Source of the DNA: an uncultured Bifidobacterium sp.
GTDB taxonomy: Bacteria; Actinomycetota; Actinomycetes; Actinomycetales; Bifidobacteriaceae
NCBI RefSeq assembly: GCF_959020145.1
Contig: NZ_CAUEQY010000001.1
Coordinates: 124,001 to 188,000, forward strand
Length of the DNA stretch: 64,000 nucleotides
Reading direction: 5' to 3'
Part shown: positions 23,195-32,360 of the stretch, in pieces
Numbering within the stretch: the stretch's first letter is position 1
Layout of the letters: every line of letters starts with the position of its first letter
Program-made: the position numbers and the translations under genes
The notes under the pieces: generated by a model
What the model was told of the DNA's origin: nothing
The model's database searches: none
Seen by the model: only the letters and a program-made list of their open reading frames with translations

Positions 23195-23232
23195 AACGTG
23201 CCTTCCCGAAAATCATGCGGAAGGCACGTTTT
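23195..23232 (+). terminator. Rho-independent terminator after rsfS
   Basis: Arms AACGTGCCTTCC / GGAAGGCACGTT with a 12-nt loop are followed by TTGG on the plus strand. It begins 19 nt after the rsfS stop. Confidence 0.75.
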
Positions 23233-23313
23233 GGTATGCGCCGTCCCAGCAATCCGAATACGACGGCAGACAGGCAATAAATCGGAAAGACAACCGGCAG
23301 ATAGGTGAGAGGC

Positions 23314-24045
23314 ATGCCCAGAAACGTCGAACTCGACCATGATGAGACCATGACGCCACACGTGCGTTCCATCACACTGGTGCGCCACGGACGCACCGCA
23401 TACAACGCGCAGCACAGGCTGCAGGGACAGATCGACATTCCGCTCGACGAAGTGGGTATGTGGCAGGTTCGCCAGACCGCGTCCGCATTGCGTGAACTGT
23501 ACGTGGACCGTCATCCCGAAGCGGCATGCCAGCTGGTTGTCTGCTCCGATCTCAAACGCGCGGCCGCCACCGCACACGCGTTCGCCGACCCGCTCGGACT
23601 CGACGTGCATCCCGACGTCCGTGTGCGAGAACGCAGCTTCGGCGATTGGGAAGGCATCGCCGTCGAAGAGCTCGCCAAACGGTTCCCCGAGGATTATCTG
23701 TCATGGGCCCAGTTCCGCGGCGGCGAGCTCAAGTATGGCGCAGAACCGAAGCAGAACGTCGGCAGGCGTGGTGTCGAGGCGTTGAACGATTGGGCGTCGA
23801 AGGCCGGCTCCGATACCGACCTGTACGTGTTCTCGCATGGCGCCTGGATCTCGCAGACGTTGCAGACGCTGCTGGGATTGAGCGAAGTGCATGGCGATTT
23901 CGCCGACATTCTGTCGATGCGCAACGCGCATTGGGTGCGGCTGGCGCCGTTGGAACTGCAGGGCGCGCTGCGGTGGCGTCTGGTCGACTACAACCATGGT
24001 CCGGCGATCGCCGACACCGAGCAGTGGGAGCATCCGCAGCTATAG
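23314..24045 (+). CDS. Histidine phosphatase family protein (copy A)
   Basis: The protein has 243 residues of the phosphoglycerate-mutase superfamily. The catalytic RHG is in LVRHGRTAYNAQHRLQGQ; further active-site residues are in CSDLKRAAATA, RERSFGDWEG and FSHGAWI. Substrates in this superfamily range from glucosyl-3-phosphoglycerate to nucleotides and cobalamin intermediates; the RLQGQxDIPL segment is common in actinobacterial phosphatases with broad activity. ATG 23314 follows AGGTGAGAGG. A longer relative with the same motifs lies at 25518. Confidence 0.8.
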   Translation: MPRNVELDHDETMTPHVRSITLVRHGRTAYNAQHRLQGQIDIPLDEVGMWQVRQTASALRELYVDRHPEAACQLVVCSDLKRAAATAHAFADPLGLDVHPDVRVRERSFGDWEGIAVEELAKRFPEDYLSWAQFRGGELKYGAEPKQNVGRRGVEALNDWASKAGSDTDLYVFSHGAWISQTLQTLLGLSEVHGDFADILSMRNAHWVRLAPLELQGALRWRLVDYNHGPAIADTEQWEHPQL

Positions 24046-24152
24046 CCGCCGACGAAAACGGGGGATGACGCGCGTCCCGTTCCCAAGTTTTTTCCAAGCT
24101 TTTCACAGAATCGCAAGTTTTTTCAAAGCGTAATCGGCTACCGTCATGCTCT

Positions 24153-25229
24153 GTGAAGAATTTTTTCAAGGGCATATCGTTTTCATCGATTTTCGCGGGC
24201 GCGCTTGCCGCGGTGACCTCGTTCCTGCTGTCCGCAAAAATCGGCATCGCGGGATCGGTGATTGGCGTCGCCGCCGGTTCCATCGTCTCGGCCGTTGCGA
24301 CGCAGGTGTACAAGAACGTGCTCAAGGCGTCGGGGGAGAAGTTGCAAAACGCCGTACCGTTCGTGGCCAACGACAAGGACGGTACGGACGGTGCCGGCAA
24401 GAGCGGCGATGACGCCACCACGGTGATCGCTCCCGCCGAATCCGAGGGCGAGCAGACCAAGACGCTGTCCGCGGAGGAATCCGATGAGACCACGGTCATG
24501 ACGTCCGTGGACGGGGATACGACCACGGCGATGCCCGCAACGTCAGGCCGTGTCATCTCCTCCGCGCAGGCCGGAGGACGCGAATCGAACATGCTTCCGG
24601 ACAATGCCGGCGGAAGTATCCAGCATGCTGGACGCCGGGCGTCGTTTGACGCTTGGCTGCATGGCAAGCGTGCGCCGATCGTCATCGCGATCGTCAGCGC
24701 GCTTATCGGCGTGGCCGTGAGCGCCGGACTGATCCTGGCATTCACGGGCGGACATGGAACCGATACCGTGGTGCGTGACATGGTCAACAGCAAGCAGACG
24801 CCGTCGGATGACAATGCCGGCGATTCCACCTACGGCAGCGGAAACAACGGCACGCAGGACAATATGCAGAACCAGTCCGGCACGACGGACACCGATAAGG
24901 ATTCCACCACGAACTCCGACAGGAACAACGGCAAGGACACCGGGAAGAAGACGGATTCCACAACCGGCGGCACCGGAACGTCCACCGACGGCTCGGACTC
25001 GTCCACCAACACCGGAGACGATTCGAACAAGACGGATTCGTCCACGGACTCCACTACGCCATCCGACGGATCGACGTCAGGCACCAACAATTCGGGACAG
25101 TCGGGCGCGGGGACGACCACCACGCCGAATGGTTCGACATCCACGAACCAGAATCCGACGCCGAACGGTTCGAATCCCAATGGCACATCATCCGGCACGT
25201 CAGGCAATGGGACGGACACTTCGAAATAG
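24153..25229 (+). CDS. Membrane protein with Ser/Thr/Asn/Gly-rich extracellular tail
   Basis: The protein has 358 residues and a GTG start. Residues 8-55 form a hydrophobic N-terminal region (SIFAGALAAVTSFLLSAKIG, IGVAAGSIVSAVAT). An acidic Thr-rich middle follows, then a single transmembrane helix near 175-198 (IVIAIVSALIGVAVSAGLIL). The final 155 residues are low-complexity, made almost entirely of Ser, Thr, Asp, Asn, Gly and Pro, and probably lie outside the membrane. There is no sortase motif. The function is unknown; a cell-envelope role is plausible. The tail is encoded by short imperfect codon repeats that could vary in length between strains. Confidence 0.75.
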   Translation: MKNFFKGISFSSIFAGALAAVTSFLLSAKIGIAGSVIGVAAGSIVSAVATQVYKNVLKASGEKLQNAVPFVANDKDGTDGAGKSGDDATTVIAPAESEGEQTKTLSAEESDETTVMTSVDGDTTTAMPATSGRVISSAQAGGRESNMLPDNAGGSIQHAGRRASFDAWLHGKRAPIVIAIVSALIGVAVSAGLILAFTGGHGTDTVVRDMVNSKQTPSDDNAGDSTYGSGNNGTQDNMQNQSGTTDTDKDSTTNSDRNNGKDTGKKTDSTTGGTGTSTDGSDSSTNTGDDSNKTDSSTDSTTPSDGSTSGTNNSGQSGAGTTTTPNGSTSTNQNPTPNGSNPNGTSSGTSGNGTDTSK

Positions 25230-25284
25230 CCTATGAGGCATGCGGCCGGGGCTTTCCTCGACCACGTGCCCGACACGCCGCGAA

Positions 25285-25313
25285 TTGCATGATTCTGCTC
25301 TGTGTTGTATCTT
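25285..25313 (+). promoter_or_regulatory. Promoter of tRNA-Ala
   Basis: TTGCAT (25285-25290) and TATCTT (25308-25313) are separated by 17 nt, and the tRNA begins about 25 nt downstream. Confidence 0.55.
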
Positions 25314-25338
25314 ATACAAGGTTTGCAGAGCAGACATT

Positions 25339-25411
25339 GGGGCTATGGCGCAGCTGGTAGCGCATCTCCATGGCATGGAGAGGGTCAGGGGTTCGAATCC
25401 CCTTAGCTCCA
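25339..25411 (+). tRNA. tRNA-Ala (GGC anticodon)
   Basis: It is a 73-nt cloverleaf: acceptor GGGGCTA/TAGCTCC with discriminator A, D-arm GGCGCAGCTGGTAGCGC, anticodon stem TCTCC/GGAGA with loop ATGGCAT (anticodon GGC), and T-arm GGGGTTCGAATCCCC. CCA is not encoded. Confidence 0.95.
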
Positions 25412-25419
25412 CGATTGGA

Positions 25420-25449
25420 AGGCTTCCGGAGAGATTCGGAAGCCTTTTT
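25420..25449 (+). terminator. Terminator of tRNA-Ala
   Basis: AGGCTTCCG / CGGAAGCCT with an 8-nt loop is followed by TTTT, 8 nt after the tRNA. Confidence 0.85.
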
Positions 25450-25517
25450 CTTTACCGTTTCCCGTCGGCTTCCGGGCAATCCGCTGATCGGATGCGAAAA
25501 CCAAGAAAGCGAGAACC

Positions 25518-26354
25518 ATGATCGACGAAGTACTGTTCCTGCGCCACGGACGCACCGCATACAATCTCGCCAGACGGCTGCAAGGACAAATCGACATTCC
25601 CCTCGACATCGTCGGACGGTGGCAGGCGGACCAAAGCGCGTACGAACTCGCCAAAACCTACTATTGGGCGAAAGTCGCGCATCTCGCCGAACATAACGAC
25701 CAGCTCGCGCAACCCGCATACGGCAACGCCCATCTGGCCGACGTCGACGAAATCAACAACGCGCCCGCCGCGGCCCGCCGCATGCTCGTCGTCTCATCGG
25801 ATCTGTTCCGCGCGCAGCAGACCGCGCACGCCTTCGCCGGCCTCATGGGGCTGGACGTGGAACTCGACCCGCGTCTGCGCGAACGCAGCTTCGGCGAATG
25901 GGAGGGCATGACCCGCGAGGAGATCTGCGAGCATTACGCCGACGACTACCATTCCTGGCGCGCCCACACGGGAGGCGAAACCAAGCATGGCGTGGAAAGC
26001 CGCATCCATACGGGCCGACGCGGCGCGGAAGCCGTGCGCGACATCGTCGCCAAACACCATGACGAGACAATGCCTACCACATTGCTTCTCGTCGGCCACG
26101 GCTCATGGATCGTGGCCACCGTGGCGGTGCTGCTCGACATGGACCCCGACGATCTCAACAACGTCGGCGCGATGCGCAACGCCTTCTGGACGCGCATGAC
26201 CCCGCACACCGACCCCAGGAACGCGGACCGTCCCACTTGGAAGCTTGAGGAATTCAACCAAGGCCCCGCCATCGCATCATTCGCCGACTGGGAGAACGGT
26301 CCCGAATCGTTGCGCGCGCCCGGCATGCCGCTGTGGAAGCCGATCATCCAATAA
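25518..26354 (+). CDS. Histidine phosphatase family protein (copy B)
   Basis: This is a 278-residue relative of the protein at 23314. It shares FLRHGRTAYNLARRLQGQ, SSDLFRAQQTAHAFAGLMGL, RERSFGEWEGM and GHGSWI, but carries about 35 extra residues after the first helix (WAKVAHLAEHNDQLAQ) and an extended C-terminus. Catalytic His and Arg residues are all kept. The two copies lie on either side of tRNA-Ala, which suggests an old local duplication with divergence. It starts at the ATG after AAGAAAGCGAGAACC. Confidence 0.8.
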   Translation: MIDEVLFLRHGRTAYNLARRLQGQIDIPLDIVGRWQADQSAYELAKTYYWAKVAHLAEHNDQLAQPAYGNAHLADVDEINNAPAAARRMLVVSSDLFRAQQTAHAFAGLMGLDVELDPRLRERSFGEWEGMTREEICEHYADDYHSWRAHTGGETKHGVESRIHTGRRGAEAVRDIVAKHHDETMPTTLLLVGHGSWIVATVAVLLDMDPDDLNNVGAMRNAFWTRMTPHTDPRNADRPTWKLEEFNQGPAIASFADWENGPESLRAPGMPLWKPIIQ

Positions 26355-26567
26355 GCATCCAATACACGGCGCCGAAAACATCATCCAAAGTGAACTCTTG
26401 ATGAAATCACCGCCGTCCGTACGGCAAATTCTCACGGTGGGACTATCCTTAATGAGGTTGTTTGCCCGACCATGCGGCGAGCCGGGAATCCGGCGATCGT
26501 TCCGCATGCGGATCGGGCTTCCGTACAGCGATAGAACGTTGGAAAGCGCGAAAGGCGGGTGAGAGAC

Positions 26568-27518
26568 ATGTTGAGAATGTTCAGAACGATTAACGGCCAG
26601 GTGGAGCAAATCCAAAAACCGGAGAACGGCTCCTGGTTATGTCTCTCGGCGCCCACCGACGTGGAGCTCGCCAACGTGTCCATGGAAACCGGCATCGACC
26701 TGGCCGACCTGCGCGCCCCTCTGGATGACGAGGAACGCTCGCGCGTCGACGTCGAGGACGACTACACGATGATCATCGTGGACATTCCTACCGTGGAGGA
26801 ACGCGGCGGCCGCGACTGGTACGAGACCATCCCGTTGTCGATCATCATCACCCAGTCCGCCATCATCACCGTCTGCATGCAGGACACGCCCGTGCTGCAC
26901 CCGTTCATGGAAGGCACCATCCGCGGCTTCAACACATACATGAAGACCCGGTTCATCCTGCAGATCCTGTACCGCAACGCCACCATGTACCTGCGTTACC
27001 TGCGCATCATCGACCGCGAAAGCGACAAGCTCGAACTGAAGCTGCGCCACTCCATGCAAAACCGAGAGATCCTCATGCTGCTGGAACTGAGCAAGACATT
27101 GGTCTACTTCACCACATCCCTCAAATCGAACGAAATCGTCATGGAGAAGCTGACCACGCTGCCGCGGCTCAAGCAGTATCCGGAGGACGAGGACCTGCTC
27201 GACGACGTCATCACGGAAAACAAGCAGGCAATCGAGATGGCCAACATCTACAGCGGCGTTCTCGCCAACATGACCGACGCGTTCGCATCGATCGTGTCGA
27301 ACAACCTGAACAACGTGATGCGCATCTTCACCATCATCTCCATCACCCTGTCGATTCCGACCCTGATCTTCTCCATGTACGGCATGAACTTCCAGGAAGG
27401 CATGCTCGGCATGCCCCTCACGGACAAGCCATGGGGCTTCGCGGTGATCATCGGCATCTCACTGGTCCTTTCGGCGATCGTCACCTGGTTCCTCACCCGG
27501 TCGCGCATGTTCAAGTGA
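26568..27518 (+). CDS. corA: CorA-family magnesium/divalent cation transporter
   Basis: The 316-residue protein has the CorA architecture: a large N-terminal cytoplasmic domain (about 1-245) with long stalk helices, then two C-terminal transmembrane segments. The pore signature YGMNF lies near residues 271-275 at the end of TM1, followed by a short loop (EGMLGMPLTD) and TM2. It functions as a pentamer that lets Mg2+ (or Co2+, Ni2+) in. The 213-nt upstream region has no recognisable M-box. A GTG at 26559 in the same frame is an alternative start. Confidence 0.9.
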   Translation: MLRMFRTINGQVEQIQKPENGSWLCLSAPTDVELANVSMETGIDLADLRAPLDDEERSRVDVEDDYTMIIVDIPTVEERGGRDWYETIPLSIIITQSAIITVCMQDTPVLHPFMEGTIRGFNTYMKTRFILQILYRNATMYLRYLRIIDRESDKLELKLRHSMQNREILMLLELSKTLVYFTTSLKSNEIVMEKLTTLPRLKQYPEDEDLLDDVITENKQAIEMANIYSGVLANMTDAFASIVSNNLNNVMRIFTIISITLSIPTLIFSMYGMNFQEGMLGMPLTDKPWGFAVIIGISLVLSAIVTWFLTRSRMFK

Positions 27519-27523
27519 CGTCC

Positions 27524-28408
27524 ATGATGGGAAAAGCGCGATACGTGGCCGCGGCGGCATGCGCGGCATTACTTGCGGCCGGCGCCGGCGCGTGCGGCAC
27601 ATCGGTTTCCGTGGTGACCGAAGGCGCGGCGCAGGGGCCGACGATCGCGATAGGAGTGGCCGCCGACCAGCCGGGGCTCGGATACCTGCATGGAGGCGAA
27701 TACTCCGGCTTCGACATCGACGTGGCCAAATACGTGGCGAAAACCCTCGGATACGCGGAAAAGCAGATCGTGTTCAAACAGCTGTCCCCGGCCATGCGAG
27801 CCTCCGCGCTCACCGACGGCACGGTGGACATGGTCGTGGATTCCTTCTCCATGGACGGGACCCACGATGGTGAGGCCGACGTCGCCGGACCATATCTGAC
27901 GGTCCGGGAGGCGCTGCTCATCCGCTCCGACAGCGCATCCGAAATCACCGGGACCGACAGCCTGTCCGATAAAACCGTATGCGCGGTCGCTGGAAGCGCG
28001 GCGGACGACAACATCCGCAACCGCACGAAAAACATCCGCACGACGGTGGCGGAACGCGACACGTATCCGCAATGTATGACGGCGCTGATGATCGGCGAGG
28101 CCGACGCCGTCGCCGCCGACGACGCGATCGCGGCCGGACTGGCGTCGAACAACACAGGCGACCATCTGAAGATCGTCGACGTTCCCGACACCACCTGGTC
28201 CTACGGCATCGCCGTCAAATCAGGACAGGACGAGCTGGTCGGGCAAATCGACGCCGCATTGCGCGCCATGGTCAAGGACGGCTCGTGGCAGAAGGCCGCG
28301 GCCGACATGGGCAAGTCGATCGGATACACGCCCGACGCGTCCATGAATCCGCCGAAGGCAACGGCCAAGGCCCCGTCCTCCGGCACGTCCGCGGCATCGG
28401 AAAAATAA
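27524..28408 (+). CDS. Amino-acid-type ABC transporter substrate-binding lipoprotein
   Basis: The protein has 294 residues. A signal peptide (YVAAAACAALLAAGAGAC) ends in a lipobox Cys near residue 25. The mature part has the family-3 solute-binding pattern: GVAADQPGLGY, YSGFDIDVAKYVAKTLGY, DMVVDSFSM and PDTTWSYGIAVK. The motifs resemble glutamate/glutamine-binding proteins such as GluB. No permease or ATPase gene is adjacent, so it is an orphan binding protein. The start lies 5 nt after corA, so the two may be cotranscribed. The C-terminal 25 residues are low-complexity. Confidence 0.8.
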   Translation: MMGKARYVAAAACAALLAAGAGACGTSVSVVTEGAAQGPTIAIGVAADQPGLGYLHGGEYSGFDIDVAKYVAKTLGYAEKQIVFKQLSPAMRASALTDGTVDMVVDSFSMDGTHDGEADVAGPYLTVREALLIRSDSASEITGTDSLSDKTVCAVAGSAADDNIRNRTKNIRTTVAERDTYPQCMTALMIGEADAVAADDAIAAGLASNNTGDHLKIVDVPDTTWSYGIAVKSGQDELVGQIDAALRAMVKDGSWQKAAADMGKSIGYTPDASMNPPKATAKAPSSGTSAASEK

Positions 28409-28480
28409 CGGCGGCGCACGTGCCTGAATAGTGGTTGATTCCTTGCGAAGTGTCCAGTTGCGCGGCTAATTTCATGCATT

Positions 28481-31453
28481 ATGAGTGACACTGAGAAAAG
28501 CGCGCAGGCGCAACCGAACGAATCCGTCGAACCGTCGTTCCGCTACAACGCGAAGCTGGCGCAGGGCATCGAAGAGAAATGGCAGAAGATCTGGGATGAC
28601 GAAGGCACCTTCTGGGCCGCCAACGTCAATGGCGACCTGAAGGACGGCAAGGGCCATAACGCAGAAGGCCGCCCGTCCTACTTCGCGATGGACATGTTCC
28701 CGTACCCGTCCGGCAAGGGCCTGCACGTCGGCCACCCGCTGGGCTACCTCGCCACCGACGTGGTCAGCCGCTACCACCGCATGAAGGGCGAGAACGTGCT
28801 GCACGCCATGGGCTACGACGCCTTCGGCCTGCCGGCCGAGCAGTACGCCGTGCAGACCGGCCAGCATCCGCGCATCACCACCGAACAGAACATCGCCAAC
28901 ATGCGCCGCCAGCTGCACCGCATGGGCCTGAGCTTCGACAACCGTCGTTCCTTCGCCACCATCGACCCCGGCTACGTGCGTTGGACCCAGTGGATCTTCT
29001 CCCGCATCTACGACGCCTGGTACGACAAGGACGCCACCAACCCGTCCGGCTCCAAGGGCTGCGCCCGCCCGATCAGCACGCTCGTCGAACAGTTCGAATC
29101 CGGCAAGCGCGCCATCCCGGGCTTCGAAGGCAAGGCCTGGGCCGACCTGAGCGAAGCCGAGCAGGCCGACGTGCTCAACGACTTCCGTCTGGCCTACATC
29201 TCCAAGTCCCCGGTCAACTGGTGCCCGGGCCTGGGCACCGTGCTCGCCAACGAGGAGGTCACCGCCGAAGGCAAGTCCGAACGCGGCAACTTCCCGGTGT
29301 TCCAGCGCGAACTGCGCCAGTGGTCCATGCGCATCACCGCATACGGCCACCGTCTGATCGAAGACCTCGACACCATCGACTGGCCTGAGAAGGTCAAGCT
29401 CATGCAGCGCAACTGGATCGGCGAATCCCACGGCGCTTCCGTGCATTTCGACGTCGAGACCCCGAACGGCGTCAAGGACATGGAGATCTACACCACCCGT
29501 CCTGACACCCTCTTCGGCACCACCTTCGCAGTCGTCTCCCCGGAACACCACCTGCTTGAGAACGTGCCTGCCGAATGGCCGGCGGAAACCCCCGAGGATT
29601 GGAAGGGCGGCTACGCCACCCCGGTCGAGGCCGTGAAGGCGTACCGTCTGGCCGCCGAAGCCAAGACCGCCAAGGACCGCGTGGACGAGGCGGGCGAGAA
29701 GACCGGCCTGTTCACCGGCCTGTACGCCATCAACCCGATCACCGGCGCTAAGCTGCCGCTGTTCACCGCCGACTACGTGCTCATGGACTACGGCACCGGC
29801 GCGATCATGGCAGTGCCGGGCGGCGACCAGCGCGATTACGATTTCGCCGTCAAGTTCGGCCTGCCGGTCATCTACACCGTCAAGCCGCTGCCGGAATCCG
29901 GCGATGACCTCGCCAACTATGAAGGCAAGGCGCCGTTCGTCTCCCATGACGGCATCGTCATCAACTCCTCCATCGACGCGACCAAGGCCAAGGGCGATTC
30001 CTTGAGCCTCGACGGCCTGCGCGTGGACGAGGCCATCGACAAGGTCAACGCCTGGCTCGAATCCGCCGGCGTCGGCAAGGGCACCGTCAGCTACCGTCTG
30101 CGCGACTGGCTGTTCAGCCGTCAGCGCTACTGGGGCGAGCCGTTCCCGATCGTCTACGGCGAGGACGGCGCCCCGCACCTGCTTCCCGACGAGCAGCTGC
30201 CGATCAACCTGCCGGACGTGCCGGACTACAGCCCGAAGACCTTCGACCCGGAGGACGCCGAATCCAACCCGGAGGCTCCGCTGAGCCGCAACGAGGACTG
30301 GGTCAAGGTCGAGCTCGACTTGGGCGACGGCAAGAAGACCTACTACCGCGACACCAACACCATGCCGAACTGGGCCGGCTCCTGCTGGTACTACATGCGT
30401 TACATCGACCCGACCGACACCAAGCACATGGTGGAGAAGGACGAGTTCGACTACTGGATGGGTCCGGACCACAACAAGACCGCCGGCAAGTCCGGCGGCG
30501 TGGACCTGTACATCGGCGGCGTCGAACACGCCGTGCTGCACCTGCTGTACTCCCGCTTCTGGCACAAGGTGCTGTTCGACCTCGGCTACGTCGACTCCAT
30601 GGAACCGTTCCACAAGCTGTTCAACCAGGGCATGATCCAGGCATACGCCTACACCGACGACCGCGGCCAGTACGTGCCGGCCGCCGAAGTGGTGGAAGGT
30701 CCCGCCGACGCCAACGGCGAGCCGACGTTCACATGGAACGGCCAGCATGCCAACCGCGAGTTCGGCAAGATGGGCAAGAGCCTGAAGAACATCATCACGC
30801 CTGACGACATGTATGAGAACTACGGCGCGGACACCTTCCGCCTGTACGAGATGGGCATGGGCCCGCTGGCCGAATCCCGTCCATGGAACACCCGCAACGT
30901 GGTCGGCTCCATGCGTTTCCTGCAGCGCCTGTGGCGTAACGTCATCGACGAGACCACCGGCGAGGTGCGCGTCACCGACGGCGAGCTTGACACGAAGACG
31001 CTGAAGCTGCTTAACAACACGATCGCCGACGTGACCGTCGAGATGGAGGCCATGCGTCCGAACACGGCCATCGCCAAGCTCATCGTGCTCAACAACCATC
31101 TGACCAGCCTCGACGCCGTGCCGCGCGCCGCCGTCGAACCGCTGATCCTGATGCTCTCTCCGATCGCCCCGCACATCTGCGAGGAACTGTGGAGCAAGCT
31201 CGGCCACACCGAATCCCTGGCGCACGCCGACTGGCCGAAGGCCGACGAACGTTACGTCGGACAGGATTCCGTCACCGCGGTCGTGCAGATCAAGGGCAAG
31301 GTGCGCGCCAAGCTCGAGGTCTCCCCGGACATCGATCCGAAGGAGCTGGAGAAGATGGCGCTCGAAGCCGTCGCCGACCGACTGGGCGGCAAGGAGCCAC
31401 GCAAGGTCATCGTCAAGGCTCCGAAGATCGTCTCCATCGTTCCCGCGGAATGA
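28481..31453 (+). CDS. leuS: Leucyl-tRNA synthetase
   Basis: The 990-residue class I synthetase charges tRNA-Leu. The HIGH motif reads HVGHPLGY (residues 82-89) and the KMSKS motif reads KMGKS (about 763-767). The editing (CP1) domain between carries TTRPDTLFGTTF and a GTGAIMAVPGGDQRD segment with the conserved Asp. The C-terminal anticodon-binding and small terminal domains are complete. The first 20 residues are a disordered extension. The ATG follows a weak site and is supported by homology of the downstream start MSDTEKSAQ. It is very codon-biased, as expected for a highly expressed gene. Confidence 0.97.
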   Translation: MSDTEKSAQAQPNESVEPSFRYNAKLAQGIEEKWQKIWDDEGTFWAANVNGDLKDGKGHNAEGRPSYFAMDMFPYPSGKGLHVGHPLGYLATDVVSRYHRMKGENVLHAMGYDAFGLPAEQYAVQTGQHPRITTEQNIANMRRQLHRMGLSFDNRRSFATIDPGYVRWTQWIFSRIYDAWYDKDATNPSGSKGCARPISTLVEQFESGKRAIPGFEGKAWADLSEAEQADVLNDFRLAYISKSPVNWCPGLGTVLANEEVTAEGKSERGNFPVFQRELRQWSMRITAYGHRLIEDLDTIDWPEKVKLMQRNWIGESHGASVHFDVETPNGVKDMEIYTTRPDTLFGTTFAVVSPEHHLLENVPAEWPAETPEDWKGGYATPVEAVKAYRLAAEAKTAKDRVDEAGEKTGLFTGLYAINPITGAKLPLFTADYVLMDYGTGAIMAVPGGDQRDYDFAVKFGLPVIYTVKPLPESGDDLANYEGKAPFVSHDGIVINSSIDATKAKGDSLSLDGLRVDEAIDKVNAWLESAGVGKGTVSYRLRDWLFSRQRYWGEPFPIVYGEDGAPHLLPDEQLPINLPDVPDYSPKTFDPEDAESNPEAPLSRNEDWVKVELDLGDGKKTYYRDTNTMPNWAGSCWYYMRYIDPTDTKHMVEKDEFDYWMGPDHNKTAGKSGGVDLYIGGVEHAVLHLLYSRFWHKVLFDLGYVDSMEPFHKLFNQGMIQAYAYTDDRGQYVPAAEVVEGPADANGEPTFTWNGQHANREFGKMGKSLKNIITPDDMYENYGADTFRLYEMGMGPLAESRPWNTRNVVGSMRFLQRLWRNVIDETTGEVRVTDGELDTKTLKLLNNTIADVTVEMEAMRPNTAIAKLIVLNNHLTSLDAVPRAAVEPLILMLSPIAPHICEELWSKLGHTESLAHADWPKADERYVGQDSVTAVVQIKGKVRAKLEVSPDIDPKELEKMALEAVADRLGGKEPRKVIVKAPKIVSIVPAE

Positions 31454-31568
31454 TCTTCTGACGAGACGGCCCGCATAAGAGGACGCGGGTTCTTCCGCAC
31501 CATGGCGACACGCCAGGAATGTGGATAACCCGCGTTCTCCGACCACAGGAGCCGTTTCGGCTGGACAG

Positions 31569-31610
31569 TATGCCCATGCATCCTCCAATGTTGGATGCAT
31601 GGGCATATTT
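31569..31610. terminator. Perfect 15-bp hairpin between leuS and comEA
   Basis: Arms TATGCCCATGCATCC (31569-31583) and the exact complement (31593-31607) surround a 9-nt loop and are followed by TTTG. It can terminate leuS and would lie in or near the comEA promoter region. Confidence 0.7.
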
Positions 31611-31667
31611 GCATTTCGCGGCACTCACCCCATCCGTGCCATCCACACGGCGGACGGCGGCACTGGC

Positions 31668-32360
31668 ATGCCGGCCGCCACGAAGCGGCTGCGGGGATTG
31701 GGCATGCCCGAAAAACCGTCCCGACCCAACAGCCTTACGGCCATGGAGGCGCAATCGGACGAACCGTCCGCATCACACGAACCCGCACGACCGATGCCGC
31801 AGCGGAAGACGCATGACGCGAAATCGACCTTGGCGGAGCTCGCCGGCGTCCGGCCGACGGACAAACCCGACGAGGGGGAGCGGCCGAAACGCGACAGGCC
31901 ACGATTGGCGTTCCGCCCGTTCCACGCGCTCATGGCGATCCTCACTTTGTCGTGCGCGCTGTGCGCGAGCCTGACCATGCTCGTCCAACAGACGATCCAC
32001 TACAGCGAACTGCAGCATTCGCGGTCGCAGATACGCTCACAGGCCCAACAGCAGCCGCAACAGGCCCCGCAAACGGAACAAACGCCGGCACCGCAAGAAA
32101 ACGGGCCGACGCAGGACGCGTCCACACCGGACAGCCATGACGGGCAAGACGGAGCGCAGCAATCGAACCAGCTTGACCTCAACACCGCAGACCTAGGCGA
32201 ATTGCAGACCCTCAAAGGCGTCGGACCGGTCACCGCGCAGCGCATCCTCGACTATCGAACGCAGATAGGACGGTTCGACAACGTCGACCAGCTTCTGGAA
32301 GTCAAGGGCATCGGTTCGAAGACTCTGGCGAAGTTCCGCGACCAAGTGTGCGTGAGATGA
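31668..32360 (+). CDS. comEA: ComEA-like DNA-binding protein
   Basis: The protein has about 230 residues from the chosen ATG; ATGs at 31704 and 31743 are alternatives since none has a clear ribosome site. It has a cytoplasmic N-terminus, one transmembrane helix (FHALMAILTLSCALCASLTM), a Gln/Pro-rich extracellular linker, and two helix-hairpin-helix motifs at the C-terminus (LDLNTADLGELQTLKGVGPV and LLEVKGIGSKTL). ComEA binds incoming double-stranded DNA in transformation. Its stop overlaps the comEC start by 4 nt. Bifidobacteria are not generally known to be naturally competent. Confidence 0.85.
   Translation: MPAATKRLRGLGMPEKPSRPNSLTAMEAQSDEPSASHEPARPMPQRKTHDAKSTLAELAGVRPTDKPDEGERPKRDRPRLAFRPFHALMAILTLSCALCASLTMLVQQTIHYSELQHSRSQIRSQAQQQPQQAPQTEQTPAPQENGPTQDASTPDSHDGQDGAQQSNQLDLNTADLGELQTLKGVGPVTAQRILDYRTQIGRFDNVDQLLEVKGIGSKTLAKFRDQVCVR

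Noticed and set aside
24780..25220. CRISPR-like short repeats
   Set aside because: The repeated pattern is degenerate Ser/Thr/Asn/Gly codon repetition inside the membrane protein gene; there are no uniform repeats or spacers, and no cas genes.
26355..26567. Possible Mg-sensing M-box riboswitch before corA
   Set aside because: The 213-nt region has some inverted repeats around 26490-26520, but none of the conserved M-box blocks could be recognised.
28472..31624. A 1050-codon open frame antisense to leuS
   Set aside because: It is a GC-rich shadow of leuS: no ribosome site, His/Gly/Val/Arg composition typical of antisense frames, and leuS is fully supported.
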